DNA of 64,000 nucleotides, taken from contig NZ_QGGZ01000006.1 of NCBI RefSeq assembly GCF_003148825.1, forward strand, positions 62,001 through 126,000, written 5' to 3'. Below, one piece after another: positions 43,547 through 51,528 of this stretch (its first letter is position 1; each line of letters opens with the position of its first letter). The DNA is from Streptomyces sp. CG 926 (GTDB lineage Bacteria > Actinomycetota > Actinomycetes > Streptomycetales > Streptomycetaceae). The notes beneath the pieces were generated by a model. It saw nothing but the letters and a program-made list of their open reading frames with translations. It searched no databases and was not told where the DNA came from. The position numbers were made by a program, and so were the translations under genes.

Positions 43547-45038
43547 TGACGAGCGGCGCCCGGGGGTCGGTGCGCAGCGGGGTCGCCAGTGCCACGAGGG
43601 TGTGTTCCAGACCGTGGAGATGGGCGAGCGCCGGTTCCGCGGCGGCGGGCCGGGGCTGCGGCACGGTGGCGGGACCGGGCGTGGCTCCCGGGGCGGTCAG
43701 GGCCTCCACCGCGGCCTCCACGCGCCAGCAGGCGGCGGCCAGCCGGGCGTCGTGGGAGGCCTGCGGGTCGGCGGCGACGGCGACCAGCCCGCGCACGTCC
43801 CGGGCGCAGTCGTCGAGGAGCGCGAGCACCTGCCGGGCCCGGGCCTTGCGGGCGCGCAGCGGGCTCAGCGGGTGGACGAGCGGCGCGAGGGCGGTCCGGA
43901 CCCGGCCCAGCAGCAGCTCCAGTTCGGCGGCGTGCGGGGCGGGGTCGGCGTCCGGGTCGCCGGCGAGGCGGTCCAGGGCGGCCGCGGTGCAGGCGCGTAC
44001 GCAGTGCAGGGCGCGCTGGATCCAGGCGTCGTTGGCGGCGTGGGTGGTGACGGGGAGGATGATCACGACGGCGAGGGCGGCGCCGAGCGCGCCGATGGCG
44101 GTCTCCTGGAAGCGCAGGAGCAGCAGTCCGGGGTGCAGGACGCCGAGCAGGCCGTAGAGCAGCCCGGCCATGACGGTGACGAAGAACATCATCCAGGAGT
44201 ACGAGGGCGCGGCCGTGTAGAAGATCCCGAAGACGCATACGGCGACCAGTGCGGCGGTGGGCACCGGCGCGCCGTGCAGGGGTACGGCGATCAGCAGGCC
44301 GGCGGCGATGCCGACGACGGTGCCGAGGACGCGGCGGAAGCCCCGTACGAGGGTCTCGCCCCGGGAGGTGGTGTTCACGAAGATCCACCAAGAGGTGCCG
44401 ACGGCCCAGTACCAGCGGTCGTCGGAGAGCGCCTGGCCGATGCCGAGCGCGAAGGCGCAGGCGGCGGTGGCCTGGAAGGCCTGCCGGGTGGTCGGCCGCG
44501 CGAGTCCGGTCCCGGGCAGGCCGGGCGGGGCCGCGGGGGGCGGGGTGCGCCGCTCGATGGGCCACAGCAGGAAGCGCACGGCTCCGGCGGCGAGGAGGGC
44601 CAGTCCCACGGCGGCGTACAGCTCGGGCAGCTGCCCGGGCCGGGCGTGCAGGAACTGGGTGACGAAGAACATCATGAAGCCGAAGATCCCGAGGGCGTGT
44701 CCGCGCGGGCCGAAGCGGCGGGCGTGGACCCCGGCGAACACGACGGCGAGGAAGGCGGCGTCCCGGGCGAGCGGCACCCCGTGCAGGGTGGTCGCGAGGG
44801 TCAGGACGGGAAATCCGGCGACGGGCAGCAGGGCGGTGGTGACGCGCTGGGCGCGGACGTCCGCGTCGAGCACGGTGAAGAGGGCGAGCAGGGCCGCCAG
44901 TCCCCCGGTGATGGAGGCGGTCTGGGAGAGACCGCACGCTTCGGCGAGCGCGACGGCGGCGGCGACGCCGATCACCGCGCGGGCCGAGTTCCGCAGTCTC
45001 ATACGCCCCGGATCCGGAGCCACGAACATCCTCTTCAC
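43536..45038 (-). CDS. FUSC-family (aromatic acid exporter-like) membrane protein
   Basis: A 500-aa polytopic membrane protein with two blocks of about five helices (residues ~20-160 and ~200-340) and a cytoplasmic C-terminal helical domain (~350-500, rich in ALDRLAGDP and ARQVLALLDDCARDV segments). The second block contains WYWAVGTSWWIFVNTTSRGETLVRGFRRVLGTVVG, the FUSC core signature. It probably exports aromatic or fusaric-acid-type compounds. GTG start at 45038. The MarR gene is divergent with a 373-bp gap. Confidence 0.85.
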   Translation of the reverse strand: MKRMFVAPDPGRMRLRNSARAVIGVAAAVALAEACGLSQTASITGGLAALLALFTVLDADVRAQRVTTALLPVAGFPVLTLATTLHGVPLARDAAFLAVVFAGVHARRFGPRGHALGIFGFMMFFVTQFLHARPGQLPELYAAVGLALLAAGAVRFLLWPIERRTPPPAAPPGLPGTGLARPTTRQAFQATAACAFALGIGQALSDDRWYWAVGTSWWIFVNTTSRGETLVRGFRRVLGTVVGIAAGLLIAVPLHGAPVPTAALVAVCVFGIFYTAAPSYSWMMFFVTVMAGLLYGLLGVLHPGLLLLRFQETAIGALGAALAVVIILPVTTHAANDAWIQRALHCVRACTAAALDRLAGDPDADPAPHAAELELLLGRVRTALAPLVHPLSPLRARKARARQVLALLDDCARDVRGLVAVAADPQASHDARLAAACWRVEAAVEALTAPGATPGPATVPQPRPAAAEPALAHLHGLEHTLVALATPLRTDPRAPLVISA

Positions 45039-45411
45039 GGCGGTGTGCCGCCCCCCTCGGAGTGCTGCGCGCCGGCCCGGCGCCGCCCGGGGGTGGTGGG
45101 CGGCGAACGGGCACGGCGAAGGCGCCGCGCTCCGGAACCGGCCTCGTTGCCGTCCGGCGCTGCGCGGCGCCGTAAGTACATGGATACGACACAGATAAGC
45201 ATCCGAGGGCCTACTGGCTCAAACGGACCCTTGGGTACTGGGCCATTGGTACAGCCGAGGCACGGACATGTCGGCCATGGGCCTGCCATCGGACCATCGT
45301 CGGCGGGAGCCTGGCACCGGCCGGGTCACGCCGTCCTGGCCGACTCTCGTCCACGTGACCACGCGCTGTTATCGTGCAGCGACCCGCGGAACGTACGGAA
45401 GGGGACCGACG
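45039..45411. other. Intergenic region between FUSC and MarR genes
   Basis: This 373-bp divergent region contains no coding frame I accept. It holds a pair of related direct repeats, TTGGGTAC at 45231 and TTGGTAC at 45246, within an AT-richer patch (45175-45260) that is the likely shared promoter and MarR-binding area. The left ~130 bp are GC-rich with no clear signal. Confidence 0.4.
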
Positions 45412-45882
45412 TTGACGCGCACGGCGGAGTTCGGGGAGGCCGAGGCGTTCAGCCGGGCCGCTGTGGCGGTATTCCGGCTGAACGGACGGTTCACCGCGGC
45501 CCTCGACCGACTCACGCTCGCCTCGGGGCTCAGCGCGGCGCGCTGGCAGATACTCACCACGGTGACGGGTGAGTCACTTTCCGTGTCCGCCGTGGCCCGG
45601 CGGGTGGGGACCACGCGCCAGAGCGTGCAGCGCATAGCGGACCTGCTGGTGCGCCAAGGGCTCGCGATCTACCTGGACAATCCGGCGCACCGGCGGGCCA
45701 AGCTGCTCACCGCCACCGAGCAGGGCGTGGCCGCGAAACGGGAGATCGATTCCTGTCTCGCCGAGCTGGCCCGGCAGTTGTGCGAGGGCCTCGGCGGCGA
45801 GGACGAGGTGTACCGCACGGCCGAGGTGCTGCGGGGCCTTTCCGGCGCGTTGTCGTCGATCGGATCCGACGACTCTGCGTGA
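45412..45882 (+). CDS. MarR-family regulator
   Basis: A 156-aa winged-helix protein: FTAALDRLTLASGLSAARWQIL, VSAVARRVGTTRQSVQRIADLLVRQGL (recognition helix) and the wing YLDNPAHRRAKLLTATEQG. MarR-type repressors respond to phenolic or drug ligands and usually control an adjacent exporter, here the divergent FUSC gene. The TTG at 45412 has GGAAGGGG upstream; an in-frame longer start lacks family similarity. No TTA codon. Confidence 0.87.
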   Translation: MTRTAEFGEAEAFSRAAVAVFRLNGRFTAALDRLTLASGLSAARWQILTTVTGESLSVSAVARRVGTTRQSVQRIADLLVRQGLAIYLDNPAHRRAKLLTATEQGVAAKREIDSCLAELARQLCEGLGGEDEVYRTAEVLRGLSGALSSIGSDDSA

Positions 45883-46021
45883 AGCCCGCGCACGTGTCCG
45901 CCGCTATACGGACAAGCCGGCCTGAAACTGCCGATGTTTTTCCAAAGAGTTGACTGCACCGAGGAACGCTCTTTGCGGTACCGTTCGCGCCTGACGCGGG
46001 GTTTCAAGGCCGGGGGACCTT

Positions 46022-49000
46022 TTGAATCGGTTTGTCTTCAGAGTGCTGGGGCCGCTGCTCGTCCAGACCGATGACGGTCCGCTGCGCATCAACGGCCGGC
46101 GCCAGGTCACGGTCCTCGCGATGCTGGTCCTCTACGCCGACCGGATCGTGTCGGTGGACACGCTCGTGGACGCCGTCTGGCCGGAATCTCCCCCGGCGAC
46201 GGCCCGCAACCAGATCGCCATCTGCGTGGCCACCCTCCGCAAGACCTTCAAGCAGGCCGGGGTGACCGATCTGCTGATCACCTCTCCCCCGGGCTACCTG
46301 CTGGCCAAGGGCGAGCACCGGATCGACGTCCAGGAGTTCCTGGAGCGGGCCGAGCAGGGGCGGGACGCCGCCCGGCACGGACGGACCGAACAGGCGTGTG
46401 CGCAGCTGGAGGAGGCCCTCAGCATCTGGCGGGGCTCCGCGCTCGACGAGCCGTCCGGCTCCCGGCTGGAGGCGGAGACGACCAGGCTGGAGCAGATGCG
46501 GCTGGCGCTGATGGAGGAACGTGCCGGGCTGATGCTCCAGCTTGGCCGGCACCGCGCGCTCACCGGGGAGCTCGCCGAGCTGGTGGCCCGGCACCCGCTG
46601 CGCGAACAGTGCCGCGAGCACCTCATGCTGGCCCTGTACCGGTCCGGGCAGCGCGCCGAGGCCCTGGAGGTGTTCCTGGACGGCCGCCGGTTACTCACCG
46701 AGCAGCTCGGGATCGAACCGGGTCCCGGACTGCGCCAGTTGCACGAGCTGATCCTGCGCGACTCCCCCGAACTGACCCGGCCCCCCGCCACGGCGGCGCC
46801 CGCGCCCGCGGCCTTGAGCACCATCCCGGCACAACTGCCCGCCGACGTGATGGCGTTCACCGGCCGGCAGCGGGAGATGACCTCACTGGACCGGCTGCTG
46901 AAGGAGCCCTACAACCCCCACACCCCGGCGCTGGCGACCATCGTCGGCGTGGGCGGCGTGGGCAAGACCGCCCTCGCGGTGCACTGGGCGAGCCAGGTCG
47001 CCGACCAGTTCCCGGACGGCCAACTCTTCGCCGATCTGCGCGGGTACGACGAGGAGCACGCGCCGGTGTCCCCCGCCGCCGTGCTCGACCGGTTCCTCCG
47101 GGCCCTCGGGATCGGCGCGCCCCAGATACCCGCGGATCCCGACGAGCGGGCCTCGCTGTTCCGGAGCCTGCTCAGCACCCGTAAGACCCTGATCGTCCTG
47201 GACAACGTACGCTCCTTCGACCAGCTCAGACCCCTGCTCCCGGGGGGCGGGCGCAGCGTGGTGCTGGCCACCAGCCGGGAGAGCCTGGGTGACCTGACCG
47301 GGGACTACACGGCGCTGACCCTGCGGCTGCGGATGCTGGAGCCGACCGAGGCGACGGCGCTGCTGATCAAACTGGCCGGAGCCGACCGGTTCGGCAGCGA
47401 TCCGGTGGCGGTCGAGCAGCTCGGCGCGCTCTGCGACCGCCTCCCGCTCGCGCTGCGGATCGCCGGGGCGCGACTCGCGGCCAAACCCGGTCTGAGCGTA
47501 CGGAGCCTGGTGGCGCGGCTGCGCGACCACCGGTCGCGGCTCGACGTGCTGAGCCCGGGCGAGGGCGGGGTGCGGGCCGGCTTCCGGCTCACCTACCGGG
47601 ACCTGCCCCCCGAGGCGGCCCGGATGTACCGCCGGCTCGGACTCCTGCGCACGGCCGACTTCGCCGCCTGGGCGGGGGCGGCCGTGCTGGACACGGACGT
47701 GTGGCACGCGGAGGAACTGATCGACCACCTGGTGGACGCGCAGCTGCTGGAGGTGGCCGACGCCGAGCCGGGGCGGGCCGCCCGCTACCGGTTCCAGGAC
47801 CTGCTGCGGCTGTTCGCCCGTGAGCGGGCGGAGTCGGACGAGCCGGAGGGGGAGACCGACGGGGCGCTGGAGCGGGCCTTCGCGTCCTGGCTCTGGCTGG
47901 CCGAGGAGGCACACCGGCGGATCGACGGACGCGAGTTCCCGGTCGGCCGGCCGGCCGAACCGGCTCCGCGCTTCCTGCCGGAGCTGGCCGACGAGCTGCT
48001 GGCCACGCCGATGGACTGGTTCGAGTCGGAGCGCACGGCCGTCACGGACCTGGTGGCCCACGCGGCGGAGACGGGCCGGGCCCGGTACGCGTGGACGCTG
48101 ACCGAGAGCGCGGTGCCGCACTTCGAGACGAAGAACTACCTGGAGGACTGGCAGCGCTGCGCCGAGCAGGCGCTGGCCGCGGCCCGGCGCACCGGCGACG
48201 AGCCGGGCGAGGCGACGATGCTCCGGCTGCTGGGGTCGCTGGCGATCTACCAGCGGCGGTACGAGCAGGCCGAGGGCTGGAACATGGCCGCGCTGCGGCT
48301 GCTGCGCAACGCCGGTGACATGGGCGGGGCGGCGCTCGCCCAGCGGAACCTGGCGATGTGCGCGCGGTTCCAGGGGGACTGGGAGCGGGCCCTGGAGTAC
48401 TGCGAGGCGGCCCTCAGCGGTTTCCACGCGACGGGTGACATCGGGAACGAGGCCCACCTGCTCGGTTTCCAGGCGCAGATCGAGCTGGACCGGGGCAACG
48501 TGGGGGGCGCGCTGCCACTCGCGGAGCGGGCGGTGGCGCTGAGCCGGCGCACCGGATCGGTACGGGCGGAGGCGCAGAGCGTGTACCGGCTGGCCGAGGT
48601 GCGGCTGCGGGCGGGAGATCTGGACGAGGCCGCGGAGGCCTTCGGCGCGGTACTGCGGCTGACCCGGGGCGAGGGCGACCGGGTCGGGGAGGCGCACGCG
48701 CTGCGCGGGCTGGGGCAGACGCAGTGGAGCCAGGGCCTGCTGCCGGCGGCGGGGGGAACGCTGCAGCAGGCCCTGGAGATCACCGATGAGCTGGCGGACC
48801 GTTTCCTGTACGCCCGGGTGGAGACCGATCTCGGGTGCGTGGAGGCGATCGGCGGCCGCCCTGCGGAGGCGGCGGAGAGGTTCCGGCGGGCGCGGGCCGC
48901 CTTCGGCGAGGTCGGCGCGCAGCCCTGGCGGGCCCAGGCGGACCGGCTGCTGGCGGCGGTCCAGGCCGCGTCGGACACGGCGGACGAACTGGGCGGTGGG

Positions 49001-49075
49001 GGCGCCGGTGAAATGCCGCATCGTTCCTTCACCGCGGCGGAACTGACGGTGCTGCTGACGCGCCCGGAGGGCTAG
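46022..49075 (+). CDS. AfsR-like SARP regulator (BTAD-NB-ARC-TPR), TTA codon
   Basis: A 1017-aa regulator. Residues ~1-100 are an OmpR-like DNA-binding domain (FRVLGPLLVQTDDGPLRI, VDALVD-type VDTLVDAVWPES, TSPPGYLL), ~100-255 the BTAD domain (EFLERAEQG, CREHLMLALYRSGQRAEAL), ~280-620 an NB-ARC ATPase with P-loop GVGGVGKTAL near 306 and LPLALRIAG, and ~680-990 a run of five or six TPR-like helical pairs. Such proteins activate antibiotic clusters. The TTG start has GGGGGA upstream. Codon 224 (46691-46693) is TTA, so bldA control is likely. A secreted peptide gene and a second SARP follow. Confidence 0.92.
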   Translation: MNRFVFRVLGPLLVQTDDGPLRINGRRQVTVLAMLVLYADRIVSVDTLVDAVWPESPPATARNQIAICVATLRKTFKQAGVTDLLITSPPGYLLAKGEHRIDVQEFLERAEQGRDAARHGRTEQACAQLEEALSIWRGSALDEPSGSRLEAETTRLEQMRLALMEERAGLMLQLGRHRALTGELAELVARHPLREQCREHLMLALYRSGQRAEALEVFLDGRRLLTEQLGIEPGPGLRQLHELILRDSPELTRPPATAAPAPAALSTIPAQLPADVMAFTGRQREMTSLDRLLKEPYNPHTPALATIVGVGGVGKTALAVHWASQVADQFPDGQLFADLRGYDEEHAPVSPAAVLDRFLRALGIGAPQIPADPDERASLFRSLLSTRKTLIVLDNVRSFDQLRPLLPGGGRSVVLATSRESLGDLTGDYTALTLRLRMLEPTEATALLIKLAGADRFGSDPVAVEQLGALCDRLPLALRIAGARLAAKPGLSVRSLVARLRDHRSRLDVLSPGEGGVRAGFRLTYRDLPPEAARMYRRLGLLRTADFAAWAGAAVLDTDVWHAEELIDHLVDAQLLEVADAEPGRAARYRFQDLLRLFARERAESDEPEGETDGALERAFASWLWLAEEAHRRIDGREFPVGRPAEPAPRFLPELADELLATPMDWFESERTAVTDLVAHAAETGRARYAWTLTESAVPHFETKNYLEDWQRCAEQALAAARRTGDEPGEATMLRLLGSLAIYQRRYEQAEGWNMAALRLLRNAGDMGGAALAQRNLAMCARFQGDWERALEYCEAALSGFHATGDIGNEAHLLGFQAQIELDRGNVGGALPLAERAVALSRRTGSVRAEAQSVYRLAEVRLRAGDLDEAAEAFGAVLRLTRGEGDRVGEAHALRGLGQTQWSQGLLPAAGGTLQQALEITDELADRFLYARVETDLGCVEAIGGRPAEAAERFRRARAAFGEVGAQPWRAQADRLLAAVQAASDTADELGGGGAGEMPHRSFTAAELTVLLTRPEG

Positions 49076-49143
49076 CCGCCGGCTGGGCGTCGTGGGGAGA
49101 GCGGGGCAGGGGCGGGCCGGGAGTGGGCCGGGAGTGGGGCGGG

Positions 49144-49365
49144 TCAGCCCCAGGGCATGTCGCCGTGCGTGCCGGCGGAGCCGTGGCGCGGCGGGTCCAG
49201 CGGCTTGACGACGCCCCAGGGCATGTCGCCGTCAGCCCGTGTGGCGGTGTGCGTGTCCGTCAGGCCGGCCGACGCTGCCCCCGTGCCGACGAACATCCCC
49301 GCCAGAACGACCAGGCAGGCCGCCGCCGTCGTGTTCGCCGTCTTCGCCGTCCGCGTGCTGCGCAT
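49144..49365 (-). CDS. 73-aa secreted peptide with duplicated GDMPWG motif
   Basis: A signal peptide (MRSTRTAKTAN, the hydrophobic AAACLVVLAGMFVGTGA, and ASA cleavage at ~32) leaves a ~40-residue mature part. This contains GDMPWG at residues 46-51 and again as the very C-terminus (68-73), separated by VVKPLDPPRHGSAGTH. The encoding DNA repeats a ~19-bp block (CCCCAGGGCATGTCGCCG) at 49149 and ~49212. It is convergent with the TPR-bearing regulator and divergent from the second SARP. The arrangement resembles exported propeptides next to TPR-type receptors, but function is unproven. The ATG at 49365 has AGGGG 9 nt upstream. Confidence 0.75.
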   Translation of the reverse strand: MRSTRTAKTANTTAAACLVVLAGMFVGTGAASAGLTDTHTATRADGDMPWGVVKPLDPPRHGSAGTHGDMPWG

Positions 49366-49454
49366 CTGGGAATCCCCTCTCGGTGGAGCATCACTGCCGC
49401 TCGCTGCGGCATGGATGGAACAGTAGGGACGCCTCCTTTTCCTTCTGTGTTCCA

Positions 49455-49500
49455 TCGATTTCGTGCCCCGGGCCGCCCTCGAAATCGACACGATATCGAG
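49455..49500. promoter_or_regulatory. SARP-like binding region between peptide and second SARP gene
   Basis: TCGATTTCG (49455-49463) and CGAAATCGA (49480-49488) are inverted. In addition, TCGA at 49485 and TCGA at 49496 are spaced 11 bp, the repeat interval typical of SARP operators (TCGACAC then TCGAGGA). The 200-bp gap serves both divergent genes. Confidence 0.5.
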
Positions 49501-49565
49501 GAGACAACGCACTCCACTAGCTTCGTTCAGAGATTCTTCTCCATGAATCACGGATGGGGCGGTAC

Positions 49566-51437
49566 ATGGAATTCCGAGTGCTGGGGCCGGTCGAGGTACG
49601 GCGGGACGGCCGCCGGGTCGCGTTCTCCGGGGCGAAGCTGCACACCGTGCTCGCGGCGCTCCTCGTGGCCCGTGAGGAGGTGATCTCCGACGAACGGCTG
49701 TGCCGGCTGCTGTGGGGTTGGGCTCCACCGGCCACCGTCAGCGCACAGCTCTACACCTATGTTTCCCGTTTGCGCAAGATTCTCGGCGACGGTGTTCTGA
49801 TCGATCGTCGGCCGCCCGGATATGCCATGAGCATCGGTAATGCGACGCTCGACCTGAACGAATTCGAGAAGATGGCGATCGGCGGCCGTGAGGCACTGAT
49901 CGCCGAGGACTTCGAAAAGGCCGGTGAGCTGCTGCGCGGCGCCTTGGCCCGGTGGAACGGGCTGCCCTTCGCCAACGCCACGGAATACCTGGCCGACGCG
50001 GAGGCGCCGCGGCTCACCGAGGCCCGGGCGGTCACCCTGGAGTACCGCATCGCGGCCGATCTCGCGCTGGGCCGGCACGAACAGGTCACCGGAGAGCTGA
50101 CCGGCCTGGTCGCCGAGTTCCCGCTGCGCGAGCGCATCCGGTGCCAGCTGATGACGGCCCTGTGCCGGTCGGGGCGGCAGGCGGACGCCATCCACCTCTA
50201 CCACCACGGCCGCGCGGTGCTCGCCGACGAGCTGGGGGTGAACCCCGGCGAGGAGCTCCAGGCCACCTACCGTTCACTGCTGGAGGGGACGCTGGACCGG
50301 CAGCCGCGCACCGCCCCGGCCGTCCTGTCCGGTCCCCGGCGCGACGCCGCCGGGCGCCCGGACGGTGCCCCGGCCATGCTGCCGCCCGACACCGTCGACT
50401 TCACCGGCCGGGAGCCCGAACTGGAGCTGCTGTGTCGTGCGTTGGCCCCCGACGCGCAGGGCGGTGAGCGGCCCCGCCGGGTCCTGGTCACCGGCATGGC
50501 CGGGCTCGGCAAGACCGCCTTGGCCGTGCACGCGGCCCACCGCTGCCGGCGCCACTTCCCCGACGGGCAGTTGTACGCCGACCTGCGCGCGCCCGACGGC
50601 ACTCCCCGCCACCCCACCCGGGTACTGCGCGGGCTGCTGCGCGCGCTGGGCCCGATGGACGACGTACCGGCCGCCGAGGACCAGGACCAGCTGGTCCGTC
50701 TCTACCGGGAGCGGACCCGGGGCAAGCAGCTGCTGATCGTGCTGGACAACGCCTCCGGGGCCGCCCAGTTGGGTCCGCTGCTGCCCAACACCCCGGAGCC
50801 CGCGGTCCTGGTCACCGGGCGAACGGCCCTGCCCACCGTGGCCGGGGCGCACACCGTGGCCCTCGCCCCGCTGGCACCCGGGGACTCGCTGGAGCTGCTC
50901 TCGGCCGCGGCCGGTCCCGCCCGGGTGGCCTCGGCACCCGGTGCGGCGTCCTCGATCGTCGAGCACTGCGCAGGCCTGCCGCTGGCCCTGCGGATCGTCG
51001 GGACCCGGATCGCCGCCCGACCGCACTCCACCCCGGACCGGCTGGCCCGCCGGCTGGCGGATCCCGTGACCCGGCTGCGGGAGCTGCACTCGGGTGATCT
51101 GGACGTGCACAGCTCGCTGCTGCCGTCCTGGCGGGCGCTGGACCCGGAGGTGCGTTCGGTGTTCCCGGCGCTGGCCGCACTGGGCCCCAGGCCGTTCCCG
51201 GCCGTGGACGCGGCGATGTCGCTGAACCTGCCGGAGGTCGAGGCCGAGCGGCTGTCGGAGGCGCTGGCCGACGCGGCCCTGTTGGAGGTCAGCGGCGCGG
51301 ACGAGCAGGGCAGGCCCTGCTACCTGTTCCATCCGCTCGTACGACTCTTCGCGCTCTCCCTGGGCGAGAGGGCCGCGCCCGACCGCGGGAGCACCGCCCG
51401 CACCGAACATAACCGGCGGCTAACTCACCGCCCCTAG
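49566..51437 (+). CDS. AfsR-like SARP regulator lacking the TPR domain
   Basis: A 623-aa protein: DNA-binding domain (MEFRVLGPVEVRRDGRRV, ISDERLCRLLWGWAPP, RRPPGYAM), BTAD (~100-250, with LRERIRCQLMTALCRSGRQADAI) and NB-ARC with P-loop GMAGLGKTAL near 308, LLIVLDNASGAAQL and LPLALRIVG. It stops after the winged-helix part at ~600, with no TPRs, so compared with AfsR it is the short form. No TTA codon. The ATG at 49566 is used; an ATG 4 codons earlier is equally possible. It lies directly upstream of the NRPS gene, so it is probably a pathway-specific activator. Confidence 0.9.
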   Translation: MEFRVLGPVEVRRDGRRVAFSGAKLHTVLAALLVAREEVISDERLCRLLWGWAPPATVSAQLYTYVSRLRKILGDGVLIDRRPPGYAMSIGNATLDLNEFEKMAIGGREALIAEDFEKAGELLRGALARWNGLPFANATEYLADAEAPRLTEARAVTLEYRIAADLALGRHEQVTGELTGLVAEFPLRERIRCQLMTALCRSGRQADAIHLYHHGRAVLADELGVNPGEELQATYRSLLEGTLDRQPRTAPAVLSGPRRDAAGRPDGAPAMLPPDTVDFTGREPELELLCRALAPDAQGGERPRRVLVTGMAGLGKTALAVHAAHRCRRHFPDGQLYADLRAPDGTPRHPTRVLRGLLRALGPMDDVPAAEDQDQLVRLYRERTRGKQLLIVLDNASGAAQLGPLLPNTPEPAVLVTGRTALPTVAGAHTVALAPLAPGDSLELLSAAAGPARVASAPGAASSIVEHCAGLPLALRIVGTRIAARPHSTPDRLARRLADPVTRLRELHSGDLDVHSSLLPSWRALDPEVRSVFPALAALGPRPFPAVDAAMSLNLPEVEAERLSEALADAALLEVSGADEQGRPCYLFHPLVRLFALSLGERAAPDRGSTARTEHNRRLTHRP

Positions 51438-51442
51438 CCTCG

Positions 51443-51465
51443 CCCTGCCCCGCAGCAGGGCGCTC
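51443..51465. promoter_or_regulatory. Small hairpin upstream of the NRPS gene
   Basis: CGCCCTG and CAGGGCG around CCCCGCAG form a 7-bp stem between the SARP stop and the NRPS start. It could be a weak terminator or attenuator. Confidence 0.3.
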
Positions 51466-51528
51466 CGGCCCGTACCCACCCCGGGCACCCACCAGCCGAC
51501 GGCCCGTAACACCGAATGGAGTTGGACC

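Noticed and set aside
45268..45411. Longer N-terminal start for the MarR gene at an upstream ATG
   Set aside because: The added residues are Arg/Pro-rich, unlike the family, and the TTG at 45412 has a better ribosome-binding site.
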